A stretch of DNA of 64,000 nt. Origin: Bacillus solimangrovi. GTDB lineage: Bacteria; Bacillota; Bacilli; Bacillales; Bacillaceae_N. This document shows positions 32,419 through 41,502 of this stretch, one piece after another. The number at the start of each line of letters is the position of its first letter. The stretch's first letter is position 1. The DNA lies in contig NZ_MJEH01000003.1 of assembly GCF_001742425.1 (NCBI RefSeq), positions 1 to 64,000 of the forward strand, read 5' to 3'. The notes beneath the pieces were generated by a model, which searched no databases, was not told where the DNA came from, and saw only the letters and a list, made by a program, of their open reading frames with translations. A program made the position numbers and the translations under genes.

Positions 32419-33034
32419 TCTTATGAATACCGTTTTTGAAACTAAAGCGTTAGAAAACGCTAGTAATATTGAAAAATTGAAGGAACTAGTAAGTGAAAAT
32501 GTGACATTAGACAATGTTAGCTCTTGGTTACGTGATTTAAAAGAATCTCAAGACAGTGAATCTATTGGGTCTTTAGCTTCTTTGATGGAGCAACACCCAT
32601 TAGGCTTTGAAAAGTATGTAATTTGGAAAAGTGAAACAAATGGTTCACGTGTACGCCTTCATTATTGGCCACAAACAAAATGGCCTATGGAAAGTATACA
32701 TGATCATAGATTTCATTTTTGTGCAAAAGTATTAAAAGGATATTATATACATGAAGAGTATGATGTTAAAAACCTAGAAGGAGATTCAGTGGAAGTTTAT
32801 TTGAAAAAGAAAGAAATTATTAATGCTGGTGATACATACTTTTTCCCTGCTGGCTCCTTTCACAGAGTAACGCCGAGTGAAGAAATGACAGTATCTTTAA
32901 TAGTTCGAGGTGAACCCGTATTACCTTATTCACGGGTCATTAATCCTGATACTTTAAAAATGCGGAAAGCATATGGTGCTTTGCAAAAATTCCAAAGTAA
33001 AATTGCTAATTTAGAAGCGCAACTCACTAATTAA
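32405..33034 (+). CDS. Cupin (cysteine-dioxygenase-like) protein
   Basis: A 209-residue protein with a single cupin domain in residues about 70-180. Motif 1 is seen as ESIHDHRFHFCAKVLKG, and motif 2 as AGDTYFFPAGSFHRV, giving a three-His metal site with the layout of cysteine dioxygenase-type cupins. GAGGAGGTGGA lies upstream inside the kinase gene. It is the last gene of the operon. It could be an iron-dependent oxygenase acting on the nucleotide or the peptide; the substrate is not deducible. Confidence 0.7.
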   Translation: MKLDNLMNTVFETKALENASNIEKLKELVSENVTLDNVSSWLRDLKESQDSESIGSLASLMEQHPLGFEKYVIWKSETNGSRVRLHYWPQTKWPMESIHDHRFHFCAKVLKGYYIHEEYDVKNLEGDSVEVYLKKKEIINAGDTYFFPAGSFHRVTPSEEMTVSLIVRGEPVLPYSRVINPDTLKMRKAYGALQKFQSKIANLEAQLTN

Positions 33035-33755
33035 AGAAGCATTAAGGTTTATTAGATGTAGATTGAAATATATCTATAACACAGATTCTAAGTTTTGTAA
33101 TTTAAAATTGCAATGAGTCCAACCGTCCACTACATATAGGAAGTGTCTCCCTTTTGAAAATTCTCCCCTGCAGTTAGACAGTAAAAATGAACAGGGTAAA
33201 ATGCATTTAATAGTCTATCCTGGAGGGATTTTTTATAGTTAAAAAAGGACAAGTATAATAACTTATATTGAATAACTCAAACGTAAAGTAATTGTATTAA
33301 AAAAATATTTGATATTTTTAATTCTTGGCTAACCTATAAGTGAAATACCCAAAAGAAAGTCCTAGAGAAAATAACAATGTTAATCACTTTTTAACTAAAG
33401 AAAACAAGATTTTTGCAGCGAATGTTACCACTACTTTCCCTGTTCATTAAAGTTTTTTTGGTACAACTAAATATAAAAAATCTAAGGTTTAGCCTCAGAC
33501 TTTATTTTTACCGCCATAGTAGTCTATATATTCATGTTGTTCTATCCTTAAACGAAAGATGGTTTTATAGCAAACATAAATTCGATATCTTTATCCGTAA
33601 TTTTTATCTAACTTCTCTAACGCTTCGTATCTTTTAAATGAGACAGATTTGTTGAGAGTAGAGAGATGGAGTGAGTATTATGAATAGCATTTTCATAAAC
33701 TTCATCGTCTAACTAATATAATTTCAAAATAACAAGCTTAGCATTAGTATATAAA
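33035..33755. other. Gene-poor boundary region
   Basis: No convincing gene. A 74-codon frame at 33413 has no ribosome-binding site. A segment around 33160-33235 (CTGCAGTTAGACAG and nearby) has the look of an IS3-type element end, but I could not confirm it. This is the right-hand border of the peptide cluster. Confidence 0.3.
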
Positions 33756-33789
33756 AAACAGCTAAATCGAATTGATTCAGCTGTTTTTC
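33756..33789. terminator. Hairpin terminator between convergent units
   Basis: AAACAGCT-x-AATC pairs with GATT-x-AGCTGTTT with one mismatch, with T runs on both sides. Confidence 0.7.
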
Positions 33790-33880
33790 TTCATTATTAA
33801 GGATATTATTTGAATCAAAATCAAACGAATAATTCAGTTTAGATTCAGTTCCTTTAACTATCTAACTCTTAGAGATTAGA

Positions 33881-34765
33881 TTAATGAATATATGTTTCAC
33901 TTACTAAAATGTCACTTAATACTTCAGTTGGGATAACAAATTCTACTGGTCCCATCGCTCCTGGTCCTACTTCATACTCATCAAACGAGATAACTAATTT
34001 TCCATCATTATTAATGTGGAATTTTTCATTCAAATCAAATTCTGCTATAGGATTGTAGTTCGGATCATCAAGGTAATATTCGTAAAAATATGAGTATTGA
34101 TCAGGATTTGTTTCCATCTGTTTGACCATTTGCTCTTTAATATTTTCAGTTATAACGTCAATATAACGATCATCTTTAAATAGAAGTGGTAATGTGATCA
34201 GAATTTGGTTTTGTTTGTCGATCGTATCGTATTTCTTTTCAATTTTTGAAGAGCCTGATGAGAGTGTCGTTTCGAAAACACGCTCAATTGATAAGATCTG
34301 ATCGTTATCAGCTTTTATTTCATAGCTACTATTTACAATAGATGTTTGTGCTTCATTCGCTTGTCTATTTTCCCACTCTTCATTGAATTCATCGTAGCGT
34401 TGTTTTGCTTCTTCAAGGTATTTACTATTCAAACTGTTTTCTAATGTTTTATCTTCAAGGTTTTCAACAGCTGGCACTTCGATATTTGCAATCCGTTCAT
34501 CTTCGTCAATCGTAAATTCTCTAATGGTCAACACGTCAATTAATGATCCAACGACAGGAACTTTTGACATTGCATTTGCGATTTGAGGACTAGTGTTAAT
34601 GCCTCCTACTACAAGTAAGACTGCTGCAGTTAGTCCTGAAATCAATATTTTCTTAATTGGTTTCTTTGTTTTTTGTTTTAAAGCTTTCTTCACAACAAAG
34701 TCAAGTTCATCTGGAATCGGTATCTCTTGATATTCTTTTTTTAGTTCTTCAAATTTACGTTCCAT
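33881..34765 (-). CDS. rsiV: Anti-sigma factor RsiV
   Basis: A 294-residue single-pass membrane protein. The cytoplasmic sigma-binding head is residues 1-50 (LKKEYQEIPIPDELDFVVKKALK, as in RsiV), the membrane segment is about 40-62, and the extracellular part contains the DUF3298/DUF4163-like lysozyme-sensing domain ending in VEFVIPTEVLSDI. In B. subtilis RsiV binds lysozyme, is cut by signal peptidase and RasP, and releases SigV. It starts 1 base after the sigV stop codon, with its ribosome-binding site AGGAGG inside sigV. Confidence 0.85.
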   Translation of the reverse strand: MERKFEELKKEYQEIPIPDELDFVVKKALKQKTKKPIKKILISGLTAAVLLVVGGINTSPQIANAMSKVPVVGSLIDVLTIREFTIDEDERIANIEVPAVENLEDKTLENSLNSKYLEEAKQRYDEFNEEWENRQANEAQTSIVNSSYEIKADNDQILSIERVFETTLSSGSSKIEKKYDTIDKQNQILITLPLLFKDDRYIDVITENIKEQMVKQMETNPDQYSYFYEYYLDDPNYNPIAEFDLNEKFHINNDGKLVISFDEYEVGPGAMGPVEFVIPTEVLSDILVSETYIH

Positions 34766-34766
34766 G

Positions 34767-35267
34767 TTACATGCCTCCTGTAGAATCAGCTAGTTTTTTC
34801 TTTAAAATGTCTAATATTTTATATAGCCGAGTCTTCGTTGTATTGACGTTCATATCTAATATTTCTGCAATCTCTGTTATCTTTAAATCCTCAAAGAACC
34901 TTAATGTAATGAGTGTTTGGTCTTCAGCAGATAATTCAGTTAGAGCCTTTTTTAAATCGAGATTAGAATACACATCAGGCTTGCCAGGTATAAGAAATTC
35001 GAGTGTTTCATTGTCAGACAACTGCACCTTTTTTCTAGTTCTTAGAAAATCAAGAGCAGTATTGACAACAATGCGATAGACCCAGCTTTTCACTGTTTTC
35101 GGATCATGAAGTGAATCTTGTTTCTTAAGCGCTTTATGAATTGAATCTTGTACGATATCAAGTGCATCTTCGGAATTTTTTACATAGCTATATGCAAACC
35201 GATAGAGATGTTCTTTATTTTCAATTACAAATTCTTTAATTACATTTTCATTTTTGTTTTTAAACAT
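34767..35267 (-). CDS. sigV: ECF RNA polymerase sigma factor SigV
   Basis: A 166-residue group 4 sigma factor, the same length as B. subtilis SigV. Region 2 (YRFAYSYVKNSEDALDIVQD and KSWVYRIVVNTALDFLR) and region 4 (LRFFEDLKITEIAEILDMN) are clear. It forms a two-gene operon with rsiV. A candidate autoregulatory promoter lies 46-69 bases upstream. The peptidoglycan O-acetyltransferase oatA, usually next in the B. subtilis operon, is not here. Confidence 0.85.
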   Translation of the reverse strand: MFKNKNENVIKEFVIENKEHLYRFAYSYVKNSEDALDIVQDSIHKALKKQDSLHDPKTVKSWVYRIVVNTALDFLRTRKKVQLSDNETLEFLIPGKPDVYSNLDLKKALTELSAEDQTLITLRFFEDLKITEIAEILDMNVNTTKTRLYKILDILKKKLADSTGGM

Positions 35268-35312
35268 GCATGTTTTGTCCTTTCCCCTAATTGATTAGCT
35301 ATCTAAACATAA

Positions 35313-35336
35313 GACGGAAAGAGGTGAGAAAAAGTT
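35313..35336 (-). promoter_or_regulatory. Candidate ECF-type promoter of sigV-rsiV
   Basis: On the minus strand CAAC (AAC core at 35336-35334) and CGTC (35316-35313) are separated by 17 bases, the pattern of ECF autoregulated promoters. The -35 element does not match the full TGAAAC. Confidence 0.4.
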
Positions 35337-35593
35337 GGAGTAGTAAATTTTTAACAATTTAACATATGTGTGGAGTTATGAGGAAGGCTGTTGAGAAGTA
35401 GTTTTGTATCCTAACGGTTTTGTTCGTTTTTATGCTGAACAATAATGTATGAGTAATAAAGAGTATTGACTTCAAATTGTAATCTATAGAATCTATGATA
35501 TAAGCTTCTCATTGAATTCTCATTTTCTTCTTTCCTTCTTTTCATACTGCTTCTTTATCATTAAAAGTGAAAAGTTAAAGGAGGGAATTAATA

Positions 35594-36136
35594 ATGAGAA
35601 AAAAAGATTCTCGTAAGTTCATTATTCTTAAATCTTTTTTTATAGTCGTGCTAGTCGTTAGCTCGTTCCTTACTATAATTAGTTTAATGAATAATGTTGT
35701 TCCTAGCTTAATAGTAAATGAACTGCAAATAGTCGATGTTTTTTTAACAAAAGTTACAATTATATTTTCAATTGCTGCAATTGCATTGTTATTATTCCGT
35801 AAACTATGGATGCCAATTAGAAAAGACCAAAATAATGTCTCAAATATAATGAGAAAAAGTTGGCTTTTCCTGAAAAAACGTCACGTGTTATTTGGATGGA
35901 TTACAGCCGCCGCTGCAACAGCTCATAGTGTTTACTTTTTAGTTTTTTTACCTGAACAAATGGATGTAGTAGTAAGTGGGTCAATCGTTGCCATTATTAT
36001 GATTATTCTCGTTATACTGGGGCAATATTTAAATAATAAAACTAAATTAAATCCATTGATTGGAAAAGTGCATCTTTGGTTAGGAGTTATCTTTTTTATT
36101 TCATTAATGTACCATTTTGTTGATTCACATGGATAA
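35594..36136 (+). CDS. Four-to-five-helix membrane protein with paired histidines (DUF4405/cytochrome b-like)
   Basis: A 180-residue protein with an N-terminal basic patch, then hydrophobic helices at about 11-32, 48-68, 95-115, 124-143 and 155-176. Two helices carry spaced His residues (RHVLFGWITAAAATAH and KVHLWLGVIFFISLMYH), the arrangement of haem-binding in ferric-reductase-like and DUF4405 proteins. AAAGGAGG precedes the start. It lies 16 bases upstream of a response regulator gene, so it may be part of the regulated or sensing unit. Confidence 0.6.
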   Translation: MRKKDSRKFIILKSFFIVVLVVSSFLTIISLMNNVVPSLIVNELQIVDVFLTKVTIIFSIAAIALLLFRKLWMPIRKDQNNVSNIMRKSWLFLKKRHVLFGWITAAAATAHSVYFLVFLPEQMDVVVSGSIVAIIMIILVILGQYLNNKTKLNPLIGKVHLWLGVIFFISLMYHFVDSHG

Positions 36137-36152
36137 CGAAAAAGGAGATAAA

Positions 36153-36833
36153 ATGCCACGTATATTAATTGTCGAAGATGAAAAAAGCTTGGCCCGATTT
36201 ATTGAATTAGAACTGCAATATGAGGGATTTGACACACAGGTTGTTACAGATGGTAGAGAGGGTTTGACACTTGCGTTAAATGAAGAATGGGATTTACTAT
36301 TACTTGACTTAATGTTACCAAATCTTAATGGGATTGAAATTTGTCGTAGGGTTCGCGCAAGTAAAGATACACCGATTATTATGTTAACAGCTCGTGACAG
36401 TGTAATTGATCGAATTTCTGGACTTGATAGCGGTGCTGATGATTATTTAGCAAAACCTTTTGAGATTGGTGAATTATTAGCCCGTATTCGATCTTTGTTT
36501 AGACGTATTAATAGAAACGATGAAAGTGAAAAAAATAATCAACTTTCTTTTCGAGATTTGTTTATAGACCAAGATGCATATATCGTTACACGAGCAGGCA
36601 ATATTATTCAGTTAACGAAACGGGAATATGAATTATTAATTATCTTTATGAAGAATATTAATCGTGTGTTAACGAGAGAAATGTTACTCGATCTAGTTTG
36701 GGGATATGAATCTATTGTAGAAACAAATGTAGTTGATGTGTACGTTCGTTACCTACGTAATAAGTTAGATCCAGATTCTTCATCTCGTTATATTGAAACG
36801 GTTAGAGGAATAGGTTATGTGATGAGACAATGA
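36153..36833 (+). CDS. OmpR/PhoB-family response regulator
   Basis: About 226 residues from ATG 36153, supported by AAAGGAG 7 bases upstream; an in-frame ATG at 36117 overlaps the previous gene and lacks a site. The receiver domain has acidic EDEKS, the phospho-acceptor Asp in LLLDLMLPN, Thr in MLTARD and Lys in LAKPFEIGEL. The winged helix has LTKREYELL and RYLRNKLD with the RGIGYVMR end. It overlaps the kinase gene by 4 bases. Confidence 0.9.
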   Translation: MPRILIVEDEKSLARFIELELQYEGFDTQVVTDGREGLTLALNEEWDLLLLDLMLPNLNGIEICRRVRASKDTPIIMLTARDSVIDRISGLDSGADDYLAKPFEIGELLARIRSLFRRINRNDESEKNNQLSFRDLFIDQDAYIVTRAGNIIQLTKREYELLIIFMKNINRVLTREMLLDLVWGYESIVETNVVDVYVRYLRNKLDPDSSSRYIETVRGIGYVMRQ

Positions 36834-38230
36834 AAGGTGTAAAATGGTTAATAAGTAAACAGAATTCATTGTCTTTAAAATATAAATTATTGTTGTGGTC
36901 ATCACTCTGTATGTTCATCTTCTTTTTATTATTTAATCGAATATTATTTGAAGTAATTTTATATGAGTTTAAGGAACAGCAGCAAGAAGAAATGGCTAAG
37001 AAGGCACAAACTGTAAGTACTCTTTTTTCAATCAATGATGATGAGGATAAAGTAAATAAATGGTTAACCGATATGGTGATTAACGGTGAGCGTATTAGAA
37101 TTATTGATTCAAGCAACATGGTACACTATGAAGCATCCTCTCTATATAACACAAATGTTCCAGACGCTGTTTTTAAGAAGGATTCTTCCTTTCGTAAAAT
37201 AAAAACGAATGATTACGTGCTTTATGTCTATCGTACACCTATTACCACAAATAACTTTACAGGAACAATAGAAGTTTCTTGGAATATGAAAGTAATCATG
37301 CATGATATTATTGAGTCGATGCAACGAGTTTTGTTTTGGGGAGGTACAGCTGCAGCAATTGTAAGTGGCCTTGTTGGCTTTATTCTTTCAAGACAACTAC
37401 TTTTGCCTTTAAGAGAGATGGTTCGTACAATGAACAACATTTTACAAAAAGGACTTAATGAACGGATGCCACTGTATCAAACGAAAGATGAGATTGGGCA
37501 CCTTACTAACATGTTTAATGAAATGATGGATGAGGTTGAAGATTCATTTAATCAACAAAAGCAATTCATTGAAGATGCTTCACATGAGCTTCGCACTCCT
37601 GTAACAATTCTAGAAGGACATTTCAACTTACTAAATCGCTGGGGGAAAGATAATCCAGAAATTTTAGAAGAGTCATTAAGAACTTCTATGCAAGAAGTTA
37701 AGCGAATGAAACAGCTAGTGACTTCTTTATTAGAACTTACTAAAACAGACGTAGAAGAGAAAACGTTCCCTAAGGAAATTATCAATCCCTATGATAGATT
37801 AAAACAACTTATTGAAGATTTTAATCCTATGTACCCTAATATTGCTTTTTTTCTTCATGAAGATGATAAAGACGTTGCAATTTTAATTGATGGACAACAA
37901 TTTGATCAAATCTTCCGTATTCTTGTGGATAATGCACTGAAATATTCAAAAAGTGAAGAGATTATTCTTAATATATCAAAGGTTAATGAGCATATTCTCC
38001 TTTCTGTTATAGATAAAGGTATCGGAATTTCTCCTGAACATTTGCAGAACTTATTTAACCGCTTTTATCGTGTTGACCAATCACGAAGTAGGGAAGAGGG
38101 AGGCAGCGGTCTCGGCTTATCTATTGCAAGAAATTTAGTTAAAAAATATAAAGGTACTATAGAAATTCAAAGTGAAGTTGGAGAAGGAACTGTTGTTACA
38201 ATTTCATTTCCAGCCGTCTATATTAGCTAA
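36830..38230 (+). CDS. Sensor histidine kinase
   Basis: A 466-residue membrane kinase: helix 1 at about 20-42, an extracellular sensor of about 120 residues, helix 2 at about 165-187, a HAMP domain (LLLPLREMVRTMNNILQKG), the phospho-acceptor box FIEDASHELRTPV, and the ATP-binding N (LVDNALKYS), G1 (VIDKGIGI), F and G2 (GGSGLGLSIAR) boxes. It resembles ArlS/YkoH-type kinases. It forms a two-component system with the upstream regulator. The signal is unknown. Confidence 0.9.
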   Translation: MKGVKWLISKQNSLSLKYKLLLWSSLCMFIFFLLFNRILFEVILYEFKEQQQEEMAKKAQTVSTLFSINDDEDKVNKWLTDMVINGERIRIIDSSNMVHYEASSLYNTNVPDAVFKKDSSFRKIKTNDYVLYVYRTPITTNNFTGTIEVSWNMKVIMHDIIESMQRVLFWGGTAAAIVSGLVGFILSRQLLLPLREMVRTMNNILQKGLNERMPLYQTKDEIGHLTNMFNEMMDEVEDSFNQQKQFIEDASHELRTPVTILEGHFNLLNRWGKDNPEILEESLRTSMQEVKRMKQLVTSLLELTKTDVEEKTFPKEIINPYDRLKQLIEDFNPMYPNIAFFLHEDDKDVAILIDGQQFDQIFRILVDNALKYSKSEEIILNISKVNEHILLSVIDKGIGISPEHLQNLFNRFYRVDQSRSREEGGSGLGLSIARNLVKKYKGTIEIQSEVGEGTVVTISFPAVYIS

Positions 38231-38354
38231 TGTCAATATATTGTTTTGAAATGTTCAATGAAAAATTCGTTTGACAATGCATGAGTAAGATTAAAATAGA
38301 AGCTACCAGCTACAGGTGTAATCCCATATTAGATGAATCAACATAACTTTTACT

Positions 38355-38389
38355 AGCACAATGCTCATGATGAACTTTGTGCTTTTTTA
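38355..38389 (+). terminator. Rho-independent terminator
   Basis: AGCACAA pairs with TTGTGCT and is followed by TTTTTAT, between the kinase gene and speD. Confidence 0.6.
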
Positions 38390-38518
38390 TTTTCCATAAT
38401 AATGGGTTCTCATCAAGTTTATGATTTCAGTATTGATTTTAGTAAGTAAAGGAATAGAAATGTGATAATGAAACAATGATAAGGTTATTGAACCATTGTC
38501 GAGAAAGGCGTGTATCAG

Positions 38519-39349
38519 ATGGAACTAACACCTAAACAACTTATCGAATTACATGGATTTAATAACCTTACAAAGTCTTTAAGCTTCAATATGTATGACA
38601 TATGTTATACAAAAACGAGGGAAGAGCGTGAAGCCTATCTTACTTATATTGATGAGCAATACAATGCGGAGAGATTAACGAAAATTTTATCTAAAGTAAC
38701 AGAAATTATTGGGGCACATATTTTGAACATTGCTCAGCAAGATTTTGAACCACAAGGAGCAAGTGTGACGCTTCTTGTATCTGAAGTACCTGTAGATGAA
38801 TCTCCGAATGAAGCATTTGAAGAGTCTCCAGGACCTATACCAAGTTCAGTTGTAGCACAGTTGGATAAGAGTCATATCACGGTGCACACTTATCCAGAAT
38901 ATCATCCAGATGATGGAATAAGTACGTTCCGAGCTGATATTGACGTATCAACATGTGGAGAGATTTCGCCACTTAAGGCATTGAATTATTTAATCCATTC
39001 GTTTGAAACAGATGTCATGACAATCGATTATCGTGTACGTGGTTTCACTCGTGATGTGAGTGGTTATAAGCTGTTCATCGATCATGAAATTAACTCGATC
39101 CAAAATTACATACCTAACGGAGTGAAGCAATACTATGACATGATCGATGTGAACGTTTATCAAGAGAATATCTTTCACACAAAGTGTAAGTTAAATCAAT
39201 TTGACTTAGATCATTACTTATTTGGTTATAAGAAAAGTACATTATCTGACAGTGAACAGGTCGAAATCGAAGAGAAGTTGAGAGCGGAGATGGACGAAAT
39301 ATTTTACGGTAAGAACATGTATGGTAAGGAAATGGCGTCCAAAAATTGA
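38519..39349 (+). CDS. speD: S-adenosylmethionine decarboxylase, E. coli type
   Basis: About 276 residues, matching the long gammaproteobacterial-type SpeD (264 in E. coli) and not the 126-residue Bacillus form. [20 protein letters not shown] opens the protein. The self-cleavage Ser that becomes the pyruvoyl group lies in [29 protein letters not shown] and [11 protein letters not shown] follow. It makes decarboxylated AdoMet for spermidine synthesis. A GTG at 38510 is an alternative start. No speE or speH is nearby. Confidence 0.85.
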   Translation: MELTPKQLIELHGFNNLTKSLSFNMYDICYTKTREEREAYLTYIDEQYNAERLTKILSKVTEIIGAHILNIAQQDFEPQGASVTLLVSEVPVDESPNEAFEESPGPIPSSVVAQLDKSHITVHTYPEYHPDDGISTFRADIDVSTCGEISPLKALNYLIHSFETDVMTIDYRVRGFTRDVSGYKLFIDHEINSIQNYIPNGVKQYYDMIDVNVYQENIFHTKCKLNQFDLDHYLFGYKKSTLSDSEQVEIEEKLRAEMDEIFYGKNMYGKEMASKN

Positions 39350-39380
39350 TTTATGATGTGTGTGAATTTAAAACGAAAGA

Positions 39381-39415
39381 CGGTTACTATGTAAGATGTT
39401 AGTAATCGTTTTTTT
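39381..39415 (+). terminator. Terminator of speD
   Basis: CGGTTACTA pairs with TAGTAATCG (one wobble) followed by a T7 run. The remaining 250 bases to the next gene contain only weak promoter-like AT-rich motifs. Confidence 0.7.
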
Positions 39416-39669
39416 ATTTGGAATGAAATTATAGGTTAGGTTCATTGCTATTAACAGATTAATAAAATTTTATTAATGAAAGCTTTTCTCGTAAGCTCTT
39501 AACAACTGATAAAGTTATAAGAAAAATAAGGTGAATTTTGAATTTACGTATTTAAGTAATTAATGGTAAGTGTCATAATTTAAGTTTTTTTTAAGTTTAA
39601 TCATGTATACTTTCTAAGAATATAATTTCATCATTTGTTATTTCGAAAGCAGCGAGAAGGGGTTGCGAA

Positions 39670-41250
39670 ATGTGGGAGAAAGAACACTATCTTAAAGATA
39701 TTGAAAAATCATTAGTGAATGCTCATCAAAACATCTTAAAAATGCCTAGAGTATTTTACTCAAATAAAAAAAATACGACAGAACTATATCACATTATCCA
39801 AAGATTAAAAAACTCTAGTGCTGTGTTTCAAGAAAAAGAAATTCATGAAGTTACATTGTATTTATTAAGAAAATTTGTTAAAGATGATTCTAATTTTATT
39901 TTGAAATTAGGTCAAGAAAAGGCAGTTTTCCAAGGAATCTACACTCTTTTAAATATGTTAGGGAAGCATAATATACAACCAAGGCATACATTATTAAAAG
40001 ACAATGACAGTAACTTGAAAATGGTTGTTATTGATAATGATGATCCATTTCTACAGACTATTCGTGAAGAGGTAGTGAGTGATGGTGAGGAATGTCATTG
40101 TTATAGTGATGTTATTTCTATTCAAGAACTTATTTCTATAGATCCCGACGTAATCGTTGTCAATATGTTGTTGCCTAATAAAGAGGGATTTCAATTTATT
40201 GAACGAGTTAGAGAGCACAAACTAACAAAAAGTATACCGATTATCGCAATCACTCACTCATCAGAAGAAGCACATTATGAAGCAATAATTAGTAGTAGTG
40301 TAGATAATTATTTGAGAAAGCCTTTTTCAAGTTCATTATTAGTGAACTGTGCACACTTTTTAGTAAAGCAATTAACGTGGCGAAAGCATAAATTAGGGAA
40401 CATGATTCAAGAACATCAGTTAGAAATGACTCAACTTATACACAAAGAATGGATGCGTTTTGTTCGATTTCATTCAGAATTTTGTCTTATCTATCTTAAC
40501 TTCGAGATTCATGGGACTGAAACAGTTGATAATTATCTATATCAAGTATATGAAGAGATAAGACAAACATTAAGAAAGTATGATGACGTGAAAATGTGGA
40601 ATAATCATTCAATGGTGATTTTATTACCGCAAACAAATTTGCAAAATGGTAACCTTGTCTCACGAAGAATAATGAATGTATTACAAACAATGTCACTTGG
40701 TGAGGCTTTACAATCTCAAATAAGAATAGGTGTGATGGAGAGTGAGCTCTCATTAAAAAGTGAGCAAAGTATGATAGAGAGGTTTGAGGAGAAGTTATTG
40801 AAGAAAACAACTCCATTTGGATTACATGTGTTTCCATTGTTAACTTTAGGTTTAGAAGAAATAGTGGATAACAGTGGAAGAAAAAAAGTACTTATTGTAG
40901 ATGATGATTTAATCACAACATCTCTAATTCAAAACCACCTTTCAGATGAGGAATGGGAAGTGGAAATATGTACAAATGTAAAGCGGGCTATTGAGTTAGC
41001 GGTTACATTTAAACCAGACTTTATTATAAGTGAGTTGAAGATGAGTGACTTAGATGGTTATTTCTTCTGTCATCAGATACGGCAATTTCCTCAACTAAAG
41101 GATACAGATTTCTACTTCTTAACATATCAAACATTGCCTCAGCATATGGTTCGTGCTTATGAAGTTGGTGCAGATGAGTATATGACTAAACCATTTTCAG
41201 TTCATGTGTTAGCAGCTAAGATGAGGAATGCACAAATAGAAAGGTTGTAG
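39670..41250 (+). CDS. REC - degenerate GGDEF-like - REC regulator lacking phospho-acceptor Asp residues
   Basis: A 526-residue cytoplasmic protein. After a helical N-domain (1-115), a receiver-like domain spans about 117-230, but the phospho-acceptor position is Asn165 (IVVNMLLP). Residues about 255-400 look like a nucleotidyl-cyclase (GGDEF) fold without the GGDEF signature. A second receiver (about 408-526) has Glu455 where Asp is expected (IISELKMS), which can mimic phosphorylation; its other acidic and Lys residues are kept (VDDDL, MTKPF). It leads an apparent polysaccharide operon. I infer an allosteric regulator, perhaps a cyclic-dinucleotide receptor comparable to YdaK, with no phosphotransfer or synthesis activity. 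Confidence 0.7.
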   Translation: MWEKEHYLKDIEKSLVNAHQNILKMPRVFYSNKKNTTELYHIIQRLKNSSAVFQEKEIHEVTLYLLRKFVKDDSNFILKLGQEKAVFQGIYTLLNMLGKHNIQPRHTLLKDNDSNLKMVVIDNDDPFLQTIREEVVSDGEECHCYSDVISIQELISIDPDVIVVNMLLPNKEGFQFIERVREHKLTKSIPIIAITHSSEEAHYEAIISSSVDNYLRKPFSSSLLVNCAHFLVKQLTWRKHKLGNMIQEHQLEMTQLIHKEWMRFVRFHSEFCLIYLNFEIHGTETVDNYLYQVYEEIRQTLRKYDDVKMWNNHSMVILLPQTNLQNGNLVSRRIMNVLQTMSLGEALQSQIRIGVMESELSLKSEQSMIERFEEKLLKKTTPFGLHVFPLLTLGLEEIVDNSGRKKVLIVDDDLITTSLIQNHLSDEEWEVEICTNVKRAIELAVTFKPDFIISELKMSDLDGYFFCHQIRQFPQLKDTDFYFLTYQTLPQHMVRAYEVGADEYMTKPFSVHVLAAKMRNAQIERL

Positions 41251-41502
41251 TTTAGAAAATATGATCGATTAGTTGGACTAATCAAGTGACTCTTCGGACT
41301 TTTATAACATCTCAACTAACGCTAGGGTTATTTATGCATAGATTAGGAGAGTTAATTGAGTGTAATTTAGAACATTATCGATTTAGCTAACTGCGATTGA
41401 AGAATGAGGTGAATCCGCCATGATTGGGGATTTGTAAAAAAATGTAATCTTTCTACATTCAAATAGTACAAATTTGGCTTAAAACTAATGGAGTAGATTG
41501 TC

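Noticed and set aside
25725-33034. Lasso peptide cluster
   Set aside because: A PqqD-like protein and a Tyr-x-x-Pro leader are present, but the cyclase and leader protease of lasso systems are missing.
25725-33034. Riboflavin or pyrimidine biosynthesis operon
   Set aside because: Only ribA-like and pyrF-like genes occur, without the other pathway genes, and precursor peptides and an exporter sit between them.
33413-33637. 74-codon frame after the peptide cluster
   Set aside because: No ribosome-binding site, no family resemblance, AT-rich composition like the flanks.
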